From Sipunculus nudus (Eukaryota; Annelida; Sipuncula; Golfingiida; Sipunculidae): a DNA stretch of 64,000 bases. The stretch is from NCBI GenBank assembly GCA_026874595.1, contig CM049307.1:73942643-74006642 (forward strand), in the 5' to 3' direction. The notes under the pieces are model-generated. The model had not been told where the DNA came from. It searched no databases and worked only from the letters and a program-made list of their open reading frames with translations. Shown here in pieces: positions 22,091 to 34,365 of this stretch. Every line of letters starts with the position of its first letter. The first letter of the stretch is position 1. The translations under genes and the position numbers were made by a program.

Positions 22091-24144
22091 GTAACAGCTT
22101 GAAGGGTCAATATTCCCGTCACGGGAGCATAATAATAATATCTTTTTAGCAACAGTTACCCAGAGTTTATTAATTCCTACCTAGAGTAACTCAGAGATCA
22201 CATGAATTCTACAAGTGAGACAGGTGAATAGCTGATTCTGGAAAAAATGATAACTGTGCGAGAACATGATTTTCATCATTCAAATAATCAATCATCTGTT
22301 TTGTTTTTAAATTACACTCATCAAACATGGCTTTTCAACCGAAGAAAAACGTTTATTGATAGAATGGTCTGTAAAACTGTCTTATGAAAATAAACCTGTT
22401 CAAAATTACTAAAGTAAACTTGGTAAAATTATTTATTATATAACCGAGTTCTCTATTAATTCATAGACTGCTCATTTGGTCAGATAGTCTACATGAATAT
22501 ACATTTATCTATCAAGAAAATTAAATCACTTATCCAAGACCAGGGTACATAAATGAGTAATTAATTAACTATAAACTTCATATATATAATTGATTTAAAG
22601 TTTTCGTTCCAACTGTCTGTAATATTAAAGCTTGGTTCTTTTTGGCGGCGTGCTAATCTTTGTTTTCTTATATATGCAACTTTTTTGTACATATCACCAT
22701 CGTAAGTATCCCGCATGTTGATATTAGTTATGATGAATTAAATGTATATTTATTACTTTCTTTGAGTTTCTTTCAAGCAGACAGAGCAAACTAATCTCAA
22801 AGAAAATGTTAGGCTCAGAACAAGGAATTACTTGCAAGAACTTGTTTATCGTGCGTTTGTTGGAGAATTAATTATTAAGCGTGATTGTTATATAACATTC
22901 AAGTGTCTGCATGGTGTATAGTACATTAGTGTATAGTACATAAAAACTTAAAAAACAGTTATAACCAACACTAATTAAGTGTTCTTGTCGAGCACATGAT
23001 CACTTATCATAAATGTGTTGCACGGCCATGTCGCCAGAATGACTAGTTCTGCAGGTTTCAATGCGGGTTATAATCAGGATTAACCTTTTTGCATATAGGT
23101 AATAGTAGGCTATTTTCGTTTGTCCTGGGGCTAGCTCTCGAAAGCCGACCTTCAGTTAACTGCCAGTTTCGACTTAAAGTATAAAAAAGGTTAAGCTGGG
23201 GGTTTATAGTCTGATATCAGTGATAATATCAGTCTCATCCGACTTTACAATTTGCCTCCCTGGTCTTTCAGGCCTGTTAATTCTTGTACATAGCTTTCGT
23301 CGGCTCTCTTGGGAGCATACAATCCAAGCAAACCATAATAAGCGCCAGAAAGTAATTAGTTCTACATTTGCTTGCTGTCCATGTTCAGTAGGCCTACCCG
23401 TTCACACCCTTTTAGTAAAGACATATGTCTTTTAGTGCTCCAGATATCTGAGATCTAAGTAAATGTACAAGTATTATACGTCCTCAGAAAGTCATTTTTG
23501 TGACATTGTCTTTTACCTTTATGGACCAATTAAGCGTTTTGAAATCGTTTTGCGAAATTTGCTTTCCGTAGAATGTGATTAATCTGACGTGAATTTTTTT
23601 TTCAATCAATTTTGTAGGCACCTTGTGTATTTCGGATTGCTTAGTCATTAGTGCTGCTTACAGGCGCGCATGTGCGATGACCGACCTTGAGCCCAAGGTG
23701 AAAGGTCACCATTACCATAACAAACTACATGCGGTCCTGACAACTTCTGCCGCTTCGTTTGTCAGACGCAGCAGATACACTGTGTTACTTGTTTCTCGGG
23801 GTTTAACATGCCTCGTCCCAAACAATGTCGTGAAACATTGTATCAATGGTACACATGGTTTGTGAAACATTGTATCAATGGTACACATGGTTTGTGAAAA
23901 CAGAGCCAGCTAGTCTGTGAAAAAACACAGGAAACAACACATGCGTTGTGCGAGTTCTGATCATTGAACGAAGGCACCAAGGCGGTGTCACGCGCGTGTG
24001 GGTGCAAGTTGCCAGCAGATTGGTGGGGACATAAACAATTTTTGTTTAAAATGGTATAGACTATACTATATTGATTTTATATAATTAAAATTAAACTATA
24101 TTATTAATATTATAAAAAGTGCAGTAGATTGTGGAGTTTTATAG

Positions 24145-24147
<3 letters not shown>
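22091..24147. other. No gene seen; 32-bp tandem duplication
   Basis: A perfect 32-bp unit starting GTGAAACATTGTATCAATGG occurs twice in tandem (23830-23861 and 23862-23893). Otherwise nothing is supported; the 80-codon frame at 23623-23865 runs into this duplication. Confidence 0.5.

Positions 24148-24196
<49 letters not shown>
24148..24196. repeat. (AT)n microsatellite
   Basis: A pure AT run. Confidence 0.9.
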
Positions 24197-24197
<1 letters not shown>

Positions 24198-25289
24198 ATA
24201 TCAATATGTATTACCCATCTTTTATTAATGTTTTATTTTGTTTTCTTAAATGTGTGGACACTGCCATTTAGCTCCTCCTTATGATTAATAAAACTATCAC
24301 ACTCGGCAATAACAACTGTAAGTAAAATGGTAATAGTTGAGACAAAAACAAATATCTGTCACATGCAACATTAAAAGTATCTCACCTAAAAACATTAAAT
24401 ATTACAAAACAGATGTACAGATGTTAAATTTCTGTAGGTAGTGGATCAGTAGAAGTACAAATGATAAAGTAACACTTGAGAGAAATATATTACACCTTTT
24501 ACACCCATATCTATTATGATATAATATTTCAGCTCTTTAATGATGTAGAACCAGTGCTTGACACATACCTCTGTAAAGATAAGTGGCAGCAAGTGTCCCC
24601 TCCCCCCCTACTTTTGTTTATGGTCAAATCTGAAAGATATGATAAACTTCAATGTATATGTCCAATTAACATCTTAAAATAAATAGCTTTATATATATAT
24701 ATATGGTATTTAAGTGATTTATGCAGTCAATATTTTATATGTTCCAAGAAAACTGCCCTTATATGCTTCATACAGACCTAATGTATTTTATTTTTCCAAA
24801 AAAAATGAAGGGGAGGCAACACACATCCAAAATCTCCATGCATAAAACACCAATTAAGCACGAATTGTTTGTTGATTGATGAAAGGTATTTGGTACATGA
24901 AAGGTACACACATGCATATATGGTCTGCCCCTTTGATATTCAGTGTATCGGTGTGTATTGTGCCCTTGTCTAACAGCAGCTGGTCCGAAGCACTTTTATG
25001 AAGTAAAATTTATTAATTTAATAGTAAAAGTATATTATTTTTAGCATACGTATTATACACTTTGTATTCTGAGGATTCTCAAGAATCTAGTACAGTGTTA
25101 AAACTCCATAATAACTATAAAAAAGGAAAATGTAAGCTGTAAAAAAGTGTGTGCTATAAAAGGACTTCCATATAGTATATTTGCTTTTTCCAGTGCATTT
25201 TATTCATGTTTAAATCCTTCAACTGGCATGTCATGTTAAAGTAAAATGTTTATTTACTGAAAATGTGCTGCTTTATTTGTGAAGTTCAG

Positions 25290-25332
<43 letters not shown>

Positions 25333-26404
25333 GTAGCATAATTAATACATAAATATTATATTTCTGCACATGTTAAGAGATGACATTGGCAAATCCATGA
25401 AAAGCTACCATACAAAAACTCTCTAATAATCATATTTTCTCAAGTTCTTTGACACTTAAATATTTATCCCAGATCCTGAAAGCCATAAACATCTTCAACA
25501 GAAAGCTAATGATATATTATTACGCATTAACAGTGACAAATAAAAGGGTAAACAGTTATGTTTACAAGTTTTGCATTATAATATATTTTTAATGTCTTGA
25601 TATGCTCCCCAAAAGCTATATTTTAATTTATATTTACCATCCCATAAGCCAAGAGTCAAAGACATTTTTGTAATTTTGAAATATGTATAACAATAATCTT
25701 GTCCAGCAGCTTTGCATGCTGAACTGTGAACATTTACGTGATACATTATTTCCTCAGTGATTAGTGTTGATTATTATTATGAAATATAAAAATATTAAAG
25801 CATTATCTGGGCTAAAGGGAATTATGGCTTGAAACACTGGCCTTCAACATAACAGTATTATAATATTAATAAACTGGTACTAACACAGGAATCAGGACTA
25901 TGAAATTTGAGATAGTTATAAAGATGCATTTCGAGTAAAAACAAAAATCAAAAACGTTTATCTAAATAATCATGATTAATAAATGGTTACTAACCTTCAA
26001 ATCAAAGGGTTGACAAAGACATTTCTACATATAAATAAGTTAAATGTGAAGCACCGTCACATGTCCACTTGAATATTTCACCAGTGTGATTCTGTGAGCC
26101 ACATGGAGTAAGCGACTGCACAAGTGCCCGTATTTGTTACATTTTGTTTAAAAAGCCCAGCAGAAAAGCTCTAACCTGCTTAGGAGCAATGTGTAACACT
26201 TATAAAGGGTGCCATTTTCTATGGGAGGCGTCCACTGAAAATATTAATAGATATATAGAAAGGTATGGAACGTGACGTTGCGCCATTTCTGCCTTGCACA
26301 TGTCTGCTCAAGGAACGTGTTTTGGTAATGGTGACCTTTGACCCTGACTAGCATGCATTGCGAGTCGCGAGATTCTGAAATGGTCTATTGTAGAAAGTAA
26401 AGGA
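24197..26404. other. AT-rich non-coding; (AT)n tract
   Basis: An AT run lies at 25291-25329. No exon is supported. The last 150 bases are more GC-rich and could form the 5' flank of the exon that follows. Confidence 0.45.
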
Positions 26405-26439
26405 ATGTCTCTCAAAGGTGTAGATGAATACTTCTACAG
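26405..26439 (+). CDS. Candidate first coding exon (MSLKGVDEYFY)
   Basis: ATG in the context AAAGGAATGT starts a frame MSLKGVDEYFY and then AG, followed by a donor CAG|GTAATTCG at 26440. The upstream 150 bp is GC-richer and includes TGACCTTTGACC, a nuclear-receptor-like direct repeat. The codons are balanced and look coding. Product is unknown. Its end phase does not join in frame to the exon candidate at 44759. Confidence 0.25.
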
Positions 26440-27044
26440 GTAATTCGTGTTCGAAATAACACGAGCGAACGATACAAATAAATACCGGACTTCTGTCATC
26501 TAGGAACAGTAACGAATTTTAACGTTTTCCGCCTGATCTAAATCATTGTAAATATGTGAAACATTTGCCTGTTAAACATTCACTGGTGAGTGATCCGTCA
26601 ATACATGTATCTGTTTCGATTCAGGCAGCTGGTTTCTTAATCTGTAATGACACTTTTCACAATGCAGGGATACGTACACATATAATATATATCATGAATA
26701 AATATTATATATATATATATATATATCATATGTACAAATTATGTATATTACATATACTAATATTCATTTTATCCGCAACCACGACCGCATAAAAGAAATC
26801 GGAAATGCCGCAACCGCATACCGCGACCATATACCGCGTAAAAGGGACCGTAGCTTTATGAATCTATCGAAACGTCACCTTGGGTATATCGCACAAAAGA
26901 ATATCAAACTAAAACTAGAATGTGTTTGTTTTTGCAATGCAAAAACAGAGAGATTTTTTCCCTCCTTATTGGTTTTCTATTCCCAAATTTGAGGAAGTAA
27001 ATACGGACTATTTCAGAGGTTAAAGTGTTAACAATATAATTTTA
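26440..27044. other. No gene seen; TA tract
   Basis: A TA run lies at about 26706-26728. Short frames at 26556-26992 have no domain. Confidence 0.45.
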
Positions 27045-27860
27045 TTTCTGCTGATTTTACCTTGAAGATGATCGTCAAGGTCACTGGTTGGCAAACAATT
27101 CCAAGATTTTGGCAGAAACATTTCATGTATCAAATTTCACAAACAAATGTTGGCTTGGTCAAAAGTATATTGTTCACAAAATATTTTTATTTCTTCTGAT
27201 TTGACCTTGAAAATAAAAGTCAAGGTCACCGGTTCCAAACACATGCGAGGATTTAACGGAACATTTCGATAAAGATGAAGGTCAAGGTCATCGGGTTTCG
27301 AACAACGACGAAATATTGGTAAAAACATTTCACCAGTCAAATTTCATGAAAATATATCGAGTTGTTCAAGGTTATAGTTTTCACAATTAATTTTTATTCT
27401 AGCTGATTTGACCTTGTAGGTGAATGGCAAGTTTTTCAATTTTCCACCCTGTTCGAGAAATTTGAAGAATATGCAGTGCTTCAAAAGTTACCATATCCAC
27501 AAGAAATCGTATAAACAATGAGCAATAATTCTGCTGTGTTGACCTTGAAGATCCAGGTCAAGGTCATCAGTTTTTAAACTCGTCAAAGAACTTAGATGAG
27601 ACAATAAGTGTTTTAAATTTTTTTGAAAAAATATGTAAAAACTTCAAAAGTGATGGGTTTACAATAAAAAATCGATTTCGGGCTATTTAACCTTGATGTT
27701 GTAGGTCAAGGCCACTGCTTTTTAACTCCTTCAAGATAATGGTAGAAATAATTTAAATTTTAAATTTTATAAACACCTTTTTCGTGGTTCAAAAGTTATC
27801 GCGTTCACAAGAAATGACAAAGCCGACGACGATGACGACAGACCAAACACTATATGTCTC
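27045..27860 (+). repeat. Degenerate tandem repeat carrying TCAAGGTCA motifs
   Basis: About five to six diverged copies, roughly 140-150 bp apart, share the order: GATTTGACCTTGA, a short spacer, TCAAGGTCA, a GTTCCAAAC-like word, AACATTTCA, and AAATTTCA-GAAA. TCAAGGTCA is exact at 27075, 27220, 27282 and 27558, and its complement at 27202 and 27540. Two pairs form TGACCTTGA-N9-TCAAGGTCA. The sequence is non-coding. Confidence 0.65.
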
Positions 27861-29290
27861 AACCCGTGGAGAGGAGAAATTATCTGGTCCACCAAGGGAT
27901 GCCCATCGGTTTCTAGGGGTAATTATATACAAATTGGAATTATTTTGAAAAATTACATGTCAGTAAATCGACCAGGTTCTTCGGCTATCATATATAAAGA
28001 AAGTACCAACATTCTTTACAAAGACTTTGAGTATTAACTTAATATCTCAGGAAATTTTTGTTACGACATATTGACTGCGGGGACAAGGGCACTTTTCGAA
28101 AGGCCTTGAATTTGCGATCCGAGTATTGAGTACCATAAATATGATAAATCTGTCAATTCAAATTGAAACTTCTTAAAGTTTCAAAGTATACATTCAATAA
28201 GTCGAAATAAAATGTTTCATTATCTATTGTCGGAGTTCATAATTCCCTGCTTTTGTAACATACTGTAAAAATATTTCAAAGTTTCATTATCATTGACAAA
28301 ACCGATGGGCGCTGTTTATAGGACGGACTATAATATATCTGTTGTAGATTTAGAGAGCTGTGTAATTCAGAAATACATGACCGGCCCTACACCGCATGTT
28401 AGGGCCTGCAATCTCAGAATAAATCACACTTTCATTTAATTTGTCCTTGAGTAGATTTTTATAATAATCTGACGTTCGTTCACACGTTTGAGTTGATGTT
28501 CACTTCGAGCGTTTGTTTTAAGTGTTGAATCCGCCTGGTGCTTCTTTGCTCTTACATAAAGCGTGTTGCTATAGCGACACGTGTAACAGGGAACACTGTG
28601 CATAACAAAGTAACGGATATGCAAACTTTCTTTCCCTTTTTCGAACAGAATCCCGGTTTTAATTACATAGTCAGCGGACAAACTAGACAGCGCTTGTCAT
28701 GGTTACCCAATTAATAGTGCACGCTTATAGATTTTACCAAAAATACGTTTATGTGGCTTTTGTTAAAAGTGAGAAACTAAAGTGTCTTTTTTCTGGCTGT
28801 CAATGTGATTTTATTCCGTTCGAAACAAGAATATTTAGTGAGGATTAAATTACCTAGCAACAAATTGGGTGTGGTACATGTATTATCGTCAGATTAGTGG
28901 CTATATCAGATGAAAGTGGCCAAGCGAAAGCAATCCGGTCAGGTAATCAGGCACCTGGATTAGGTTTCCTAATCCTATTTTTACTGAAGTCTGGCGTTGT
29001 TTAAAGTTCACGTACCTGAATATTTGATTATGAATACTCGCTATTTTCTTTCCAATGTGTGTTTTTTAATATCTTGGCATTTGCGAACACGCTTTAAATC
29101 AATAGAGTTTGGTGGACAGAAGTTTCTTTCCTGTCGGTAGCTTGAGAGATTGATATAAGTTGTGTGGAAATTTTAAGAATAATAAATTAGGCTTGCTTAG
29201 CTGTATCTTATTTCATCCACTGACAAGAGATGATGGAAGGTACAATTTAATTTCCATAACACGGTTGTAATCACGGCTCTGATCAGAAGT
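27861..29290. other. No gene seen; X-box-like palindrome
   Basis: GTTGCTATAGCGAC at 28565-28578 is RFX X-box-like inside a longer palindrome GTGTTGCTATAGCGACAC. An 81-codon minus frame (28436-28681) has no domain. Confidence 0.4.
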
Positions 29291-29309
29291 GCCTGTTGAA
29301 GTGTCGACA

Positions 29310-30025
29310 TATTCTGCAGAGCAGTTTTTGCGGTTGATTTATACACAAAAGCAGTGCGTATGTGAGGCCAATGCATGCAGCAAAGCAGTGTGGGTTTGCG
29401 CTGTCAAGGTTTGTAACAGAGCAGTACTTTTTTTATGCGGCCGATGTGACAGAGCAGTGCGATTTCAATGTATACAGCAGAGCAGTGCGTTTGTGAGGCT
29501 AATGCACGCAGCATAGCAGTGTGAGTTTGCGCTGTCAAGGTTGTAACAGAGCAGTACGTTTTTGGTGCGGCCGATGTACATGGCAGAGCAGTGCGTTTGT
29601 GAGGTTTATGCATGAAGCAGAGAAGTGCGAGTATATGCGGTCAAGGTGTGTGGCAGAGTGTGCGTTTTTGCGGCATAGGCGTACAGCAGAACAGTGCGTT
29701 TGTACTCTCGATGTATGCAGCAGAGCAATGCGTTTTGCGTCGAGTTGTTCGGTAGATCAGTGCGTTTGTGCGGTCGATGTATATAGTATAGCACCGCATC
29801 TGTGCGGTCGAAGTATGAAGCATAGACGTGTGATCGAGTTTGAAGTGTTTGGCAAAGCAGTGATTTACTGCAATCAAAGTTGGTGGCAGTTGGTGCTTGT
29901 TTATTGTGTGTAGAGCAGTGCGTTTGTGCTTCGCGGTCGGTTGTACGTTTATGGGGTCAAGTATGATGTCGAGCCAGTCGAGGTATACAGCAGAGGAGTG
30001 GGTTTGTGCAGTTGACATGTGCGCC
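29310..30025 (+). repeat. Degenerate minisatellite, about 34-bp unit
   Basis: The core GCAGAGCAGTGCGTTTGTG is repeated with variable tails (CGGTCGATGTAT, AGGCTAATGCA). A higher-order copy of about 131 bp is visible between 29351 and 29482. Frames on both strands (29289-30018) translate the repeat, with recurring words such as SRAVRF and RTALP, and are not genes. Confidence 0.7.
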
Positions 30026-30255
30026 TTAGCTGGTTGTTCATGTGCGGTCCCGGTTCGTGCGGCGGACTATGTCTGAACTCAATGTGTACAAAACGAAGAA
30101 AGTTAAAGTGATCTTTTGTCTACCAGGTACGATTAATATACATGCATGACGTATAATGTTTTTGTCCCCTCAAAATATTTAGTACTCGTATATGCAAATA
30201 TTTCGTCCTAAAACCATTAACTTACTCTAGTATACAAGTGGAAATAAACTTGCTT

Positions 30256-30525
30256 CGTGCGCGATAAGTGGCGTAAAACATAAACATAGCGCGAACACCA
30301 CCTGATAGCTGTATCGCACATTTTTATTAACAAAGATATTTTTTCCAAATTCCAAACGGTTTATTCCTTTCTTCTTCATGTACGGGAGCTGACGCCAATA
30401 TGCAAGATCGGACCTCTGGTTACGCAGACTTTTTATGGTACACACGCGGACTGTGTTTACTCACACAAAAACGTAACAACGTGTAAAACAGGTGAATTAG
30501 AGATAAGAAGTCTGTGTGCCGGGAT
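30256..30525 (+). repeat. Duplicated block, copy 2 (5' region-like)
   Basis: Aligned partner of 20265-20526 in the same orientation. It ends GTCTGTGTGCCGGGATG. The splice donor seen in copy 1 is absent here, where T-rich sequence follows the ATG. Confidence 0.5.
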
Positions 30526-31560
30526 GTTTTTTTCTGGGGAAACTTTTGTATTTAGCAAAAAATGTTTTTGTACCCTCTTATGTTATCCTTCATATATCTG
30601 ACCTGTACATTTTTTATACAATTGAAAAACAAGCTACCAGTATATTCTGTAATGAATTAATATATAGCCCATATTTCAAGTGAACTCGTGGTGTCCTCAA
30701 TAGTCGACCTTTTTCAAATCATGAGCGAAATCAATTCGACATCGCTGACTTTTGAATTATAGTTTTACAAAATTAAACTAACTTGCATCCCCGAAAACCA
30801 TAAAAAACTAGTGTAATGACGGGTAAGATTAATTACATACATAATTACATTAAAGTATTTACGGTATAATGACGACAGCGACACCTGGAATTTTTGTGTA
30901 ACATTCAAAGTCCACAGCCAACCGATGTTTAAATGTTACTGGGTACTGATGCATCCAGCAGAACAGTTTCTGCTTGCCAAATATGTTAATAACAAAGTCT
31001 GTCGCGTGTTATGTAGATGTTTAATTCTCTCCTTCCGACGCAGCAGACACCTTGCTGTGCTTATCTAAGCGTTAGTCCGTGCTGTCTGACCTGTTGACGT
31101 GTCATGCAACAGACGGTGGTCAGAAACGCGACCGTCTTTAAACCTACAGCTAATGAGAAGACGAGCTGGGCAGTTTTTAATGAATTATTTTTTTTTCTCT
31201 TTAAGGAGTCCTAATATTTATTATACTTATTTTCTATGTATGTTTTATCATTTTATTCAGATCTGTACCCATTTCAAAATGTTGATCCTATATCGTGCAT
31301 GTTTTCCGTATATCTGATCTTTCTTTTTCACCTTCAGCTTCATTAAAATACTTGACCAGACTCCTGCTTTAAGGTCTCAGAACGGTATCCAGAGTCAATT
31401 AAATATTGCTCAAGTTAAGCAATTAAAACAGTATCGTAATTCGGTACTGAGACCTCATTAAAGAGAAAGAAAAATGTTTCTGTTATGTCGGGTGTATGAT
31501 ATTACGTGGTGTTTGAATAAATTATCCAGGGGAGTATTTTCAGTTTCGCAAAACATTTAA
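30526..31560. other. No gene seen
   Basis: AT-rich, no supported exon. Confidence 0.5.
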
Positions 31561-31700
31561 ATGGGGCGTGGACAGTTGAGGGATAAAACAAACGGCGCTC
31601 TTCACTGGCGACCGGGTTCGATCCCAGGCGTGGCTATGAAAATGGTTTTTGTTGCCCGTCCGAAGTCGGTGGGTTTCTCTACCCCCAAACACTACCAAAC
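31561..31700 (+). repeat. tRNA-derived SINE, family shared with 43.4 and 44.6 kb
   Basis: A perfect B-box GGTTCGATCCC (31615-31625) is preceded by GCGCTCTTCACTGGCGACC. The body contains TTGCCCGTCCGAAGTCGGTG and GGTTTCTC. The two minus-strand copies near 43.4 and 44.6 kb share the CGCTGGCGACCC/GGCC head, and the 44.6-kb copy most clearly shares the GTCGGTGGTTTTCTC body. Confidence 0.65.
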
Positions 31701-32733
31701 GGCAACATCAGTTCAATGGAGAGTGGCTCGTATTATAACTACATAGTTGTACAATCCATGTAAATAAATAAAGCTTATATTATGTTTGCTTTGACTGAAA
31801 AGACGAGGGTCCACGGACGGAAGGTACGGGTTTGTGTGTGAGAGCGTAATTTTCGTTAAATTTCTTTGTTTTCATTAACTCTCTAAAATATAATGAGCTG
31901 AAGATGCTCTGCCGCAATCGTTCAGGTTTCAGCATTAGTTAAGTAAACAGTAAAATATAGATTGATTGCGAAAAGAATTAAAAAAAAAAAAAAACCAAGT
32001 GAACGGTTCCTGGAAGACATTTTAAAGAATAAAGTGAAGAAAACGTATCAAACTTAGTTAGAAGAACGCGATACTGAGAATTCTGGTTGTCGTTTATAGG
32101 ACTTAACTGTGGCCGAGTGTTTTGTTGCCGACGACAGTCGAAACAGAAACACGAATCCGTCTTGTCCGGCCATCGAAAACAAACGCTAGATTGATGAAGG
32201 GTGCTATTGGTTGGAACACAATTTAGCGAATTCTCAGCCGCAGCCCGAATTTATCAAAAAGCAGACAATGGGCACAAGATTCGCCATGTTAGATCCTATT
32301 CATATCTATTTACACAGAAGGCACTGTCGTTATTCAGCTGTCGCGCTGTCAGTCGTAAACATTTAGGCAACAGTTTCAGCCCTTCTGATCAAACACGAAT
32401 CGCTTCCGTCACAGACCGTCCCAGATTACCAGAGGCCGGATATTTCAGCTTTACCCACTGATCCCTCTGCCAACAACAGGATTTACATTAATATCTACTA
32501 ATTTCGTGTGTAGAGTCTCCTGTTATTTGCACTTTAAAGATAATTTTTGCTCTGCTATCAGAAATTCCTTCTCTGTATGCAAGAAGGTTAGCTGTACTAC
32601 ATCAACACTCAAGTGTAAACTTTGGATGTGATAATGCGAAATTGATGTTATTAAAAATGTAAATCATACTGAAGTTCGCATAATGTCGTCACAATTCCTA
32701 ATAACTTTGATACCATCATATATTATTGAAAGT
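31701..32733. other. No gene seen
   Basis: The 86-codon frame at 32201-32461 lies in a GC-richer stretch but has no domain, and its context is not exon-like. Confidence 0.4.
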
Positions 32734-32930
32734 TAGGGTCGGATCCAGGCTTTTATAAAGATAGGGGTAAGCGTTTACAGGGGGATTATTAAACTTAATT
32801 TAAAGACGTTCTAGAACTCCAGGAAGGGTATAATATTCGAGAAAGAATGAAAATAAAGGTAATCCCCGTAAGGTTGCTGTGAACCCATAAGCCCCCCCCC
32901 CCCCCCCCCCAACCCACGCCTCGGAACTGC
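32734..32930. mobile_element. hAT-like MITE fragment with poly-C
   Basis: It starts GGGTCGGATCCAGGCTTTTA, similar to the ends at 1204 and 9754, and includes a C run at 32892-32910. The right terminus is not preserved. Confidence 0.35.
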
Positions 32931-33111
32931 TCTTGGACATAGTCTCTATTTGTTAATAACGCATCTGTATTTAAATGAAGTGAATTGACACCATTCCGTC
33001 TGCAAATGTAATGATAGGTTTACCAATGTCTATATTACACAAGTCTTGTCTGTTGTCTGGTTTCCCGCTCACTTATGTTACCAGAACAAGGGCTAGCGCT
33101 TGAAAAGCTAA

Positions 33112-33609
33112 AGGGGCGTTCACATCTATCCGTTCTTTCCTTCCGCACCCGCACATGCTTCCGTCATCCGTCGTCCGTCAAATTCGAGTCAGTTAAAATT
33201 ACATAGGGCATTCACACATATCCGCTTCCGCACCCGTCACACCGTCCGCACAAATCGGTCTGGGACGACGGAAGCGGACGACGGGTGCGGACGGGAATCC
33301 ATACTATGACGTAATATAATAGGGGATATTCTGGAAAGTCCTTGTGTCTTCCCCTTGATAGAAAATGAAAAAAGTGGTTGATTTTCACTTTGAAAAGTTG
33401 GAACCTGCAAAGGAGCATTCAATGACTCACTCTTCCGCTCGGGAAAGCTTTAATTAATTATTATTGATATAATTATGTAAAATTATGCATATGAATAACC
33501 AAAGTAGCGTGGGCTGGGTAATTTGGAATAAAGACTGATAAGTCAATTGATAAAAAATAAAGTTAATAGTAAGCCCACGAAAAATAAAATATAACCTTTT
33601 ATATAAAGT

Positions 33610-33653
<44 letters not shown>

Positions 33654-33857
33654 GTTTATATATATATATGTTTATATATATAATAATATATAATTTAAAC
33701 ATAGTATATGGAGAATAATTTAAGCGCCCTTGTGGAAACAGGGGTTTCAGAATGAATCACAGTTCTTAACCTCAGATACACGAGTTAGGTCAAATTCAAT
33801 TTTAAGAGGGTTCATGGTAATACATTATTTGTTATTAGATTAGATTCGAATAAAATA

Positions 33858-33942
<85 letters not shown>

Positions 33943-34107
33943 ATACGTGGAAGATAGTGTATTTAATATAAAACAAAGGTTATGAGTGCGGGTGCGGACG
34001 GAAAAAGCGCGGATAGGTGTGAACAGAGACAACGGATGACGGACGACGGATGACGGAAGCGGGTGCGGGTGCGGAAGGAAAAAAAACGGATAGGTGTGAA
34101 CGCCCCT
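33112..34107. mobile_element. PIF/Harbinger-like MITE with doubled ends
   Basis: The ends are AGGGGCGTTCACATCTATCC and the inverted AGGGGCGTTCACACCTATCC, flanked by TAA on both sides (33109-33111 and 34108-34110). A 3-bp TAA/TTA target site and GGGCGTTCACA-type ends fit PIF/Harbinger. Each end carries a second, internal copy of the TIR theme (GCATTCACACATATCCGCTT at 33209; its inverted partner near 33985-34020). Between lie CCGCACCCG/CGGGTGCGG and GTCATCCGTCGTCCGTC inverted tracts. The interior has TA, CT and CTAT microsatellites (33608-33690, 33858-33939). There is no transposase frame; the 82- and 97-codon frames inside are repeat translations. Confidence 0.75.
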
Positions 34108-34110
34108 TAA

Positions 34111-34365
34111 CAGAACTCGTTTACTTGGTTTCTTGCTCAAGTTTATTTGACCTGTATGAAGGCTCAAAAGGTATTGAACTGTCTGCATGCAAGTACGAAT
34201 CCATTCCTGATATCAAAGTAAATTCACAAAAATAATCCTGCTATATAACCAGCTATTTATCTGCTTTGTCTGTAGACTTTAAGTAATTTCTTACTTAATC
34301 GGGTATATATTGATGAATTGCAGGTAATCCCTGCTTAGAGTGAGTCTTACAACGCCTCTGTTTAG
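34111..34365. other. Spacer, no gene seen
   Basis: Short unique-looking DNA between the MITE and the minisatellite. Confidence 0.5.

Noticed and set aside
29289..30018. Cysteine-rich frames on plus and threonine-rich frames on minus
   Set aside because: They translate a degenerate minisatellite on both strands; no start, signal or domain is consistent between copies.
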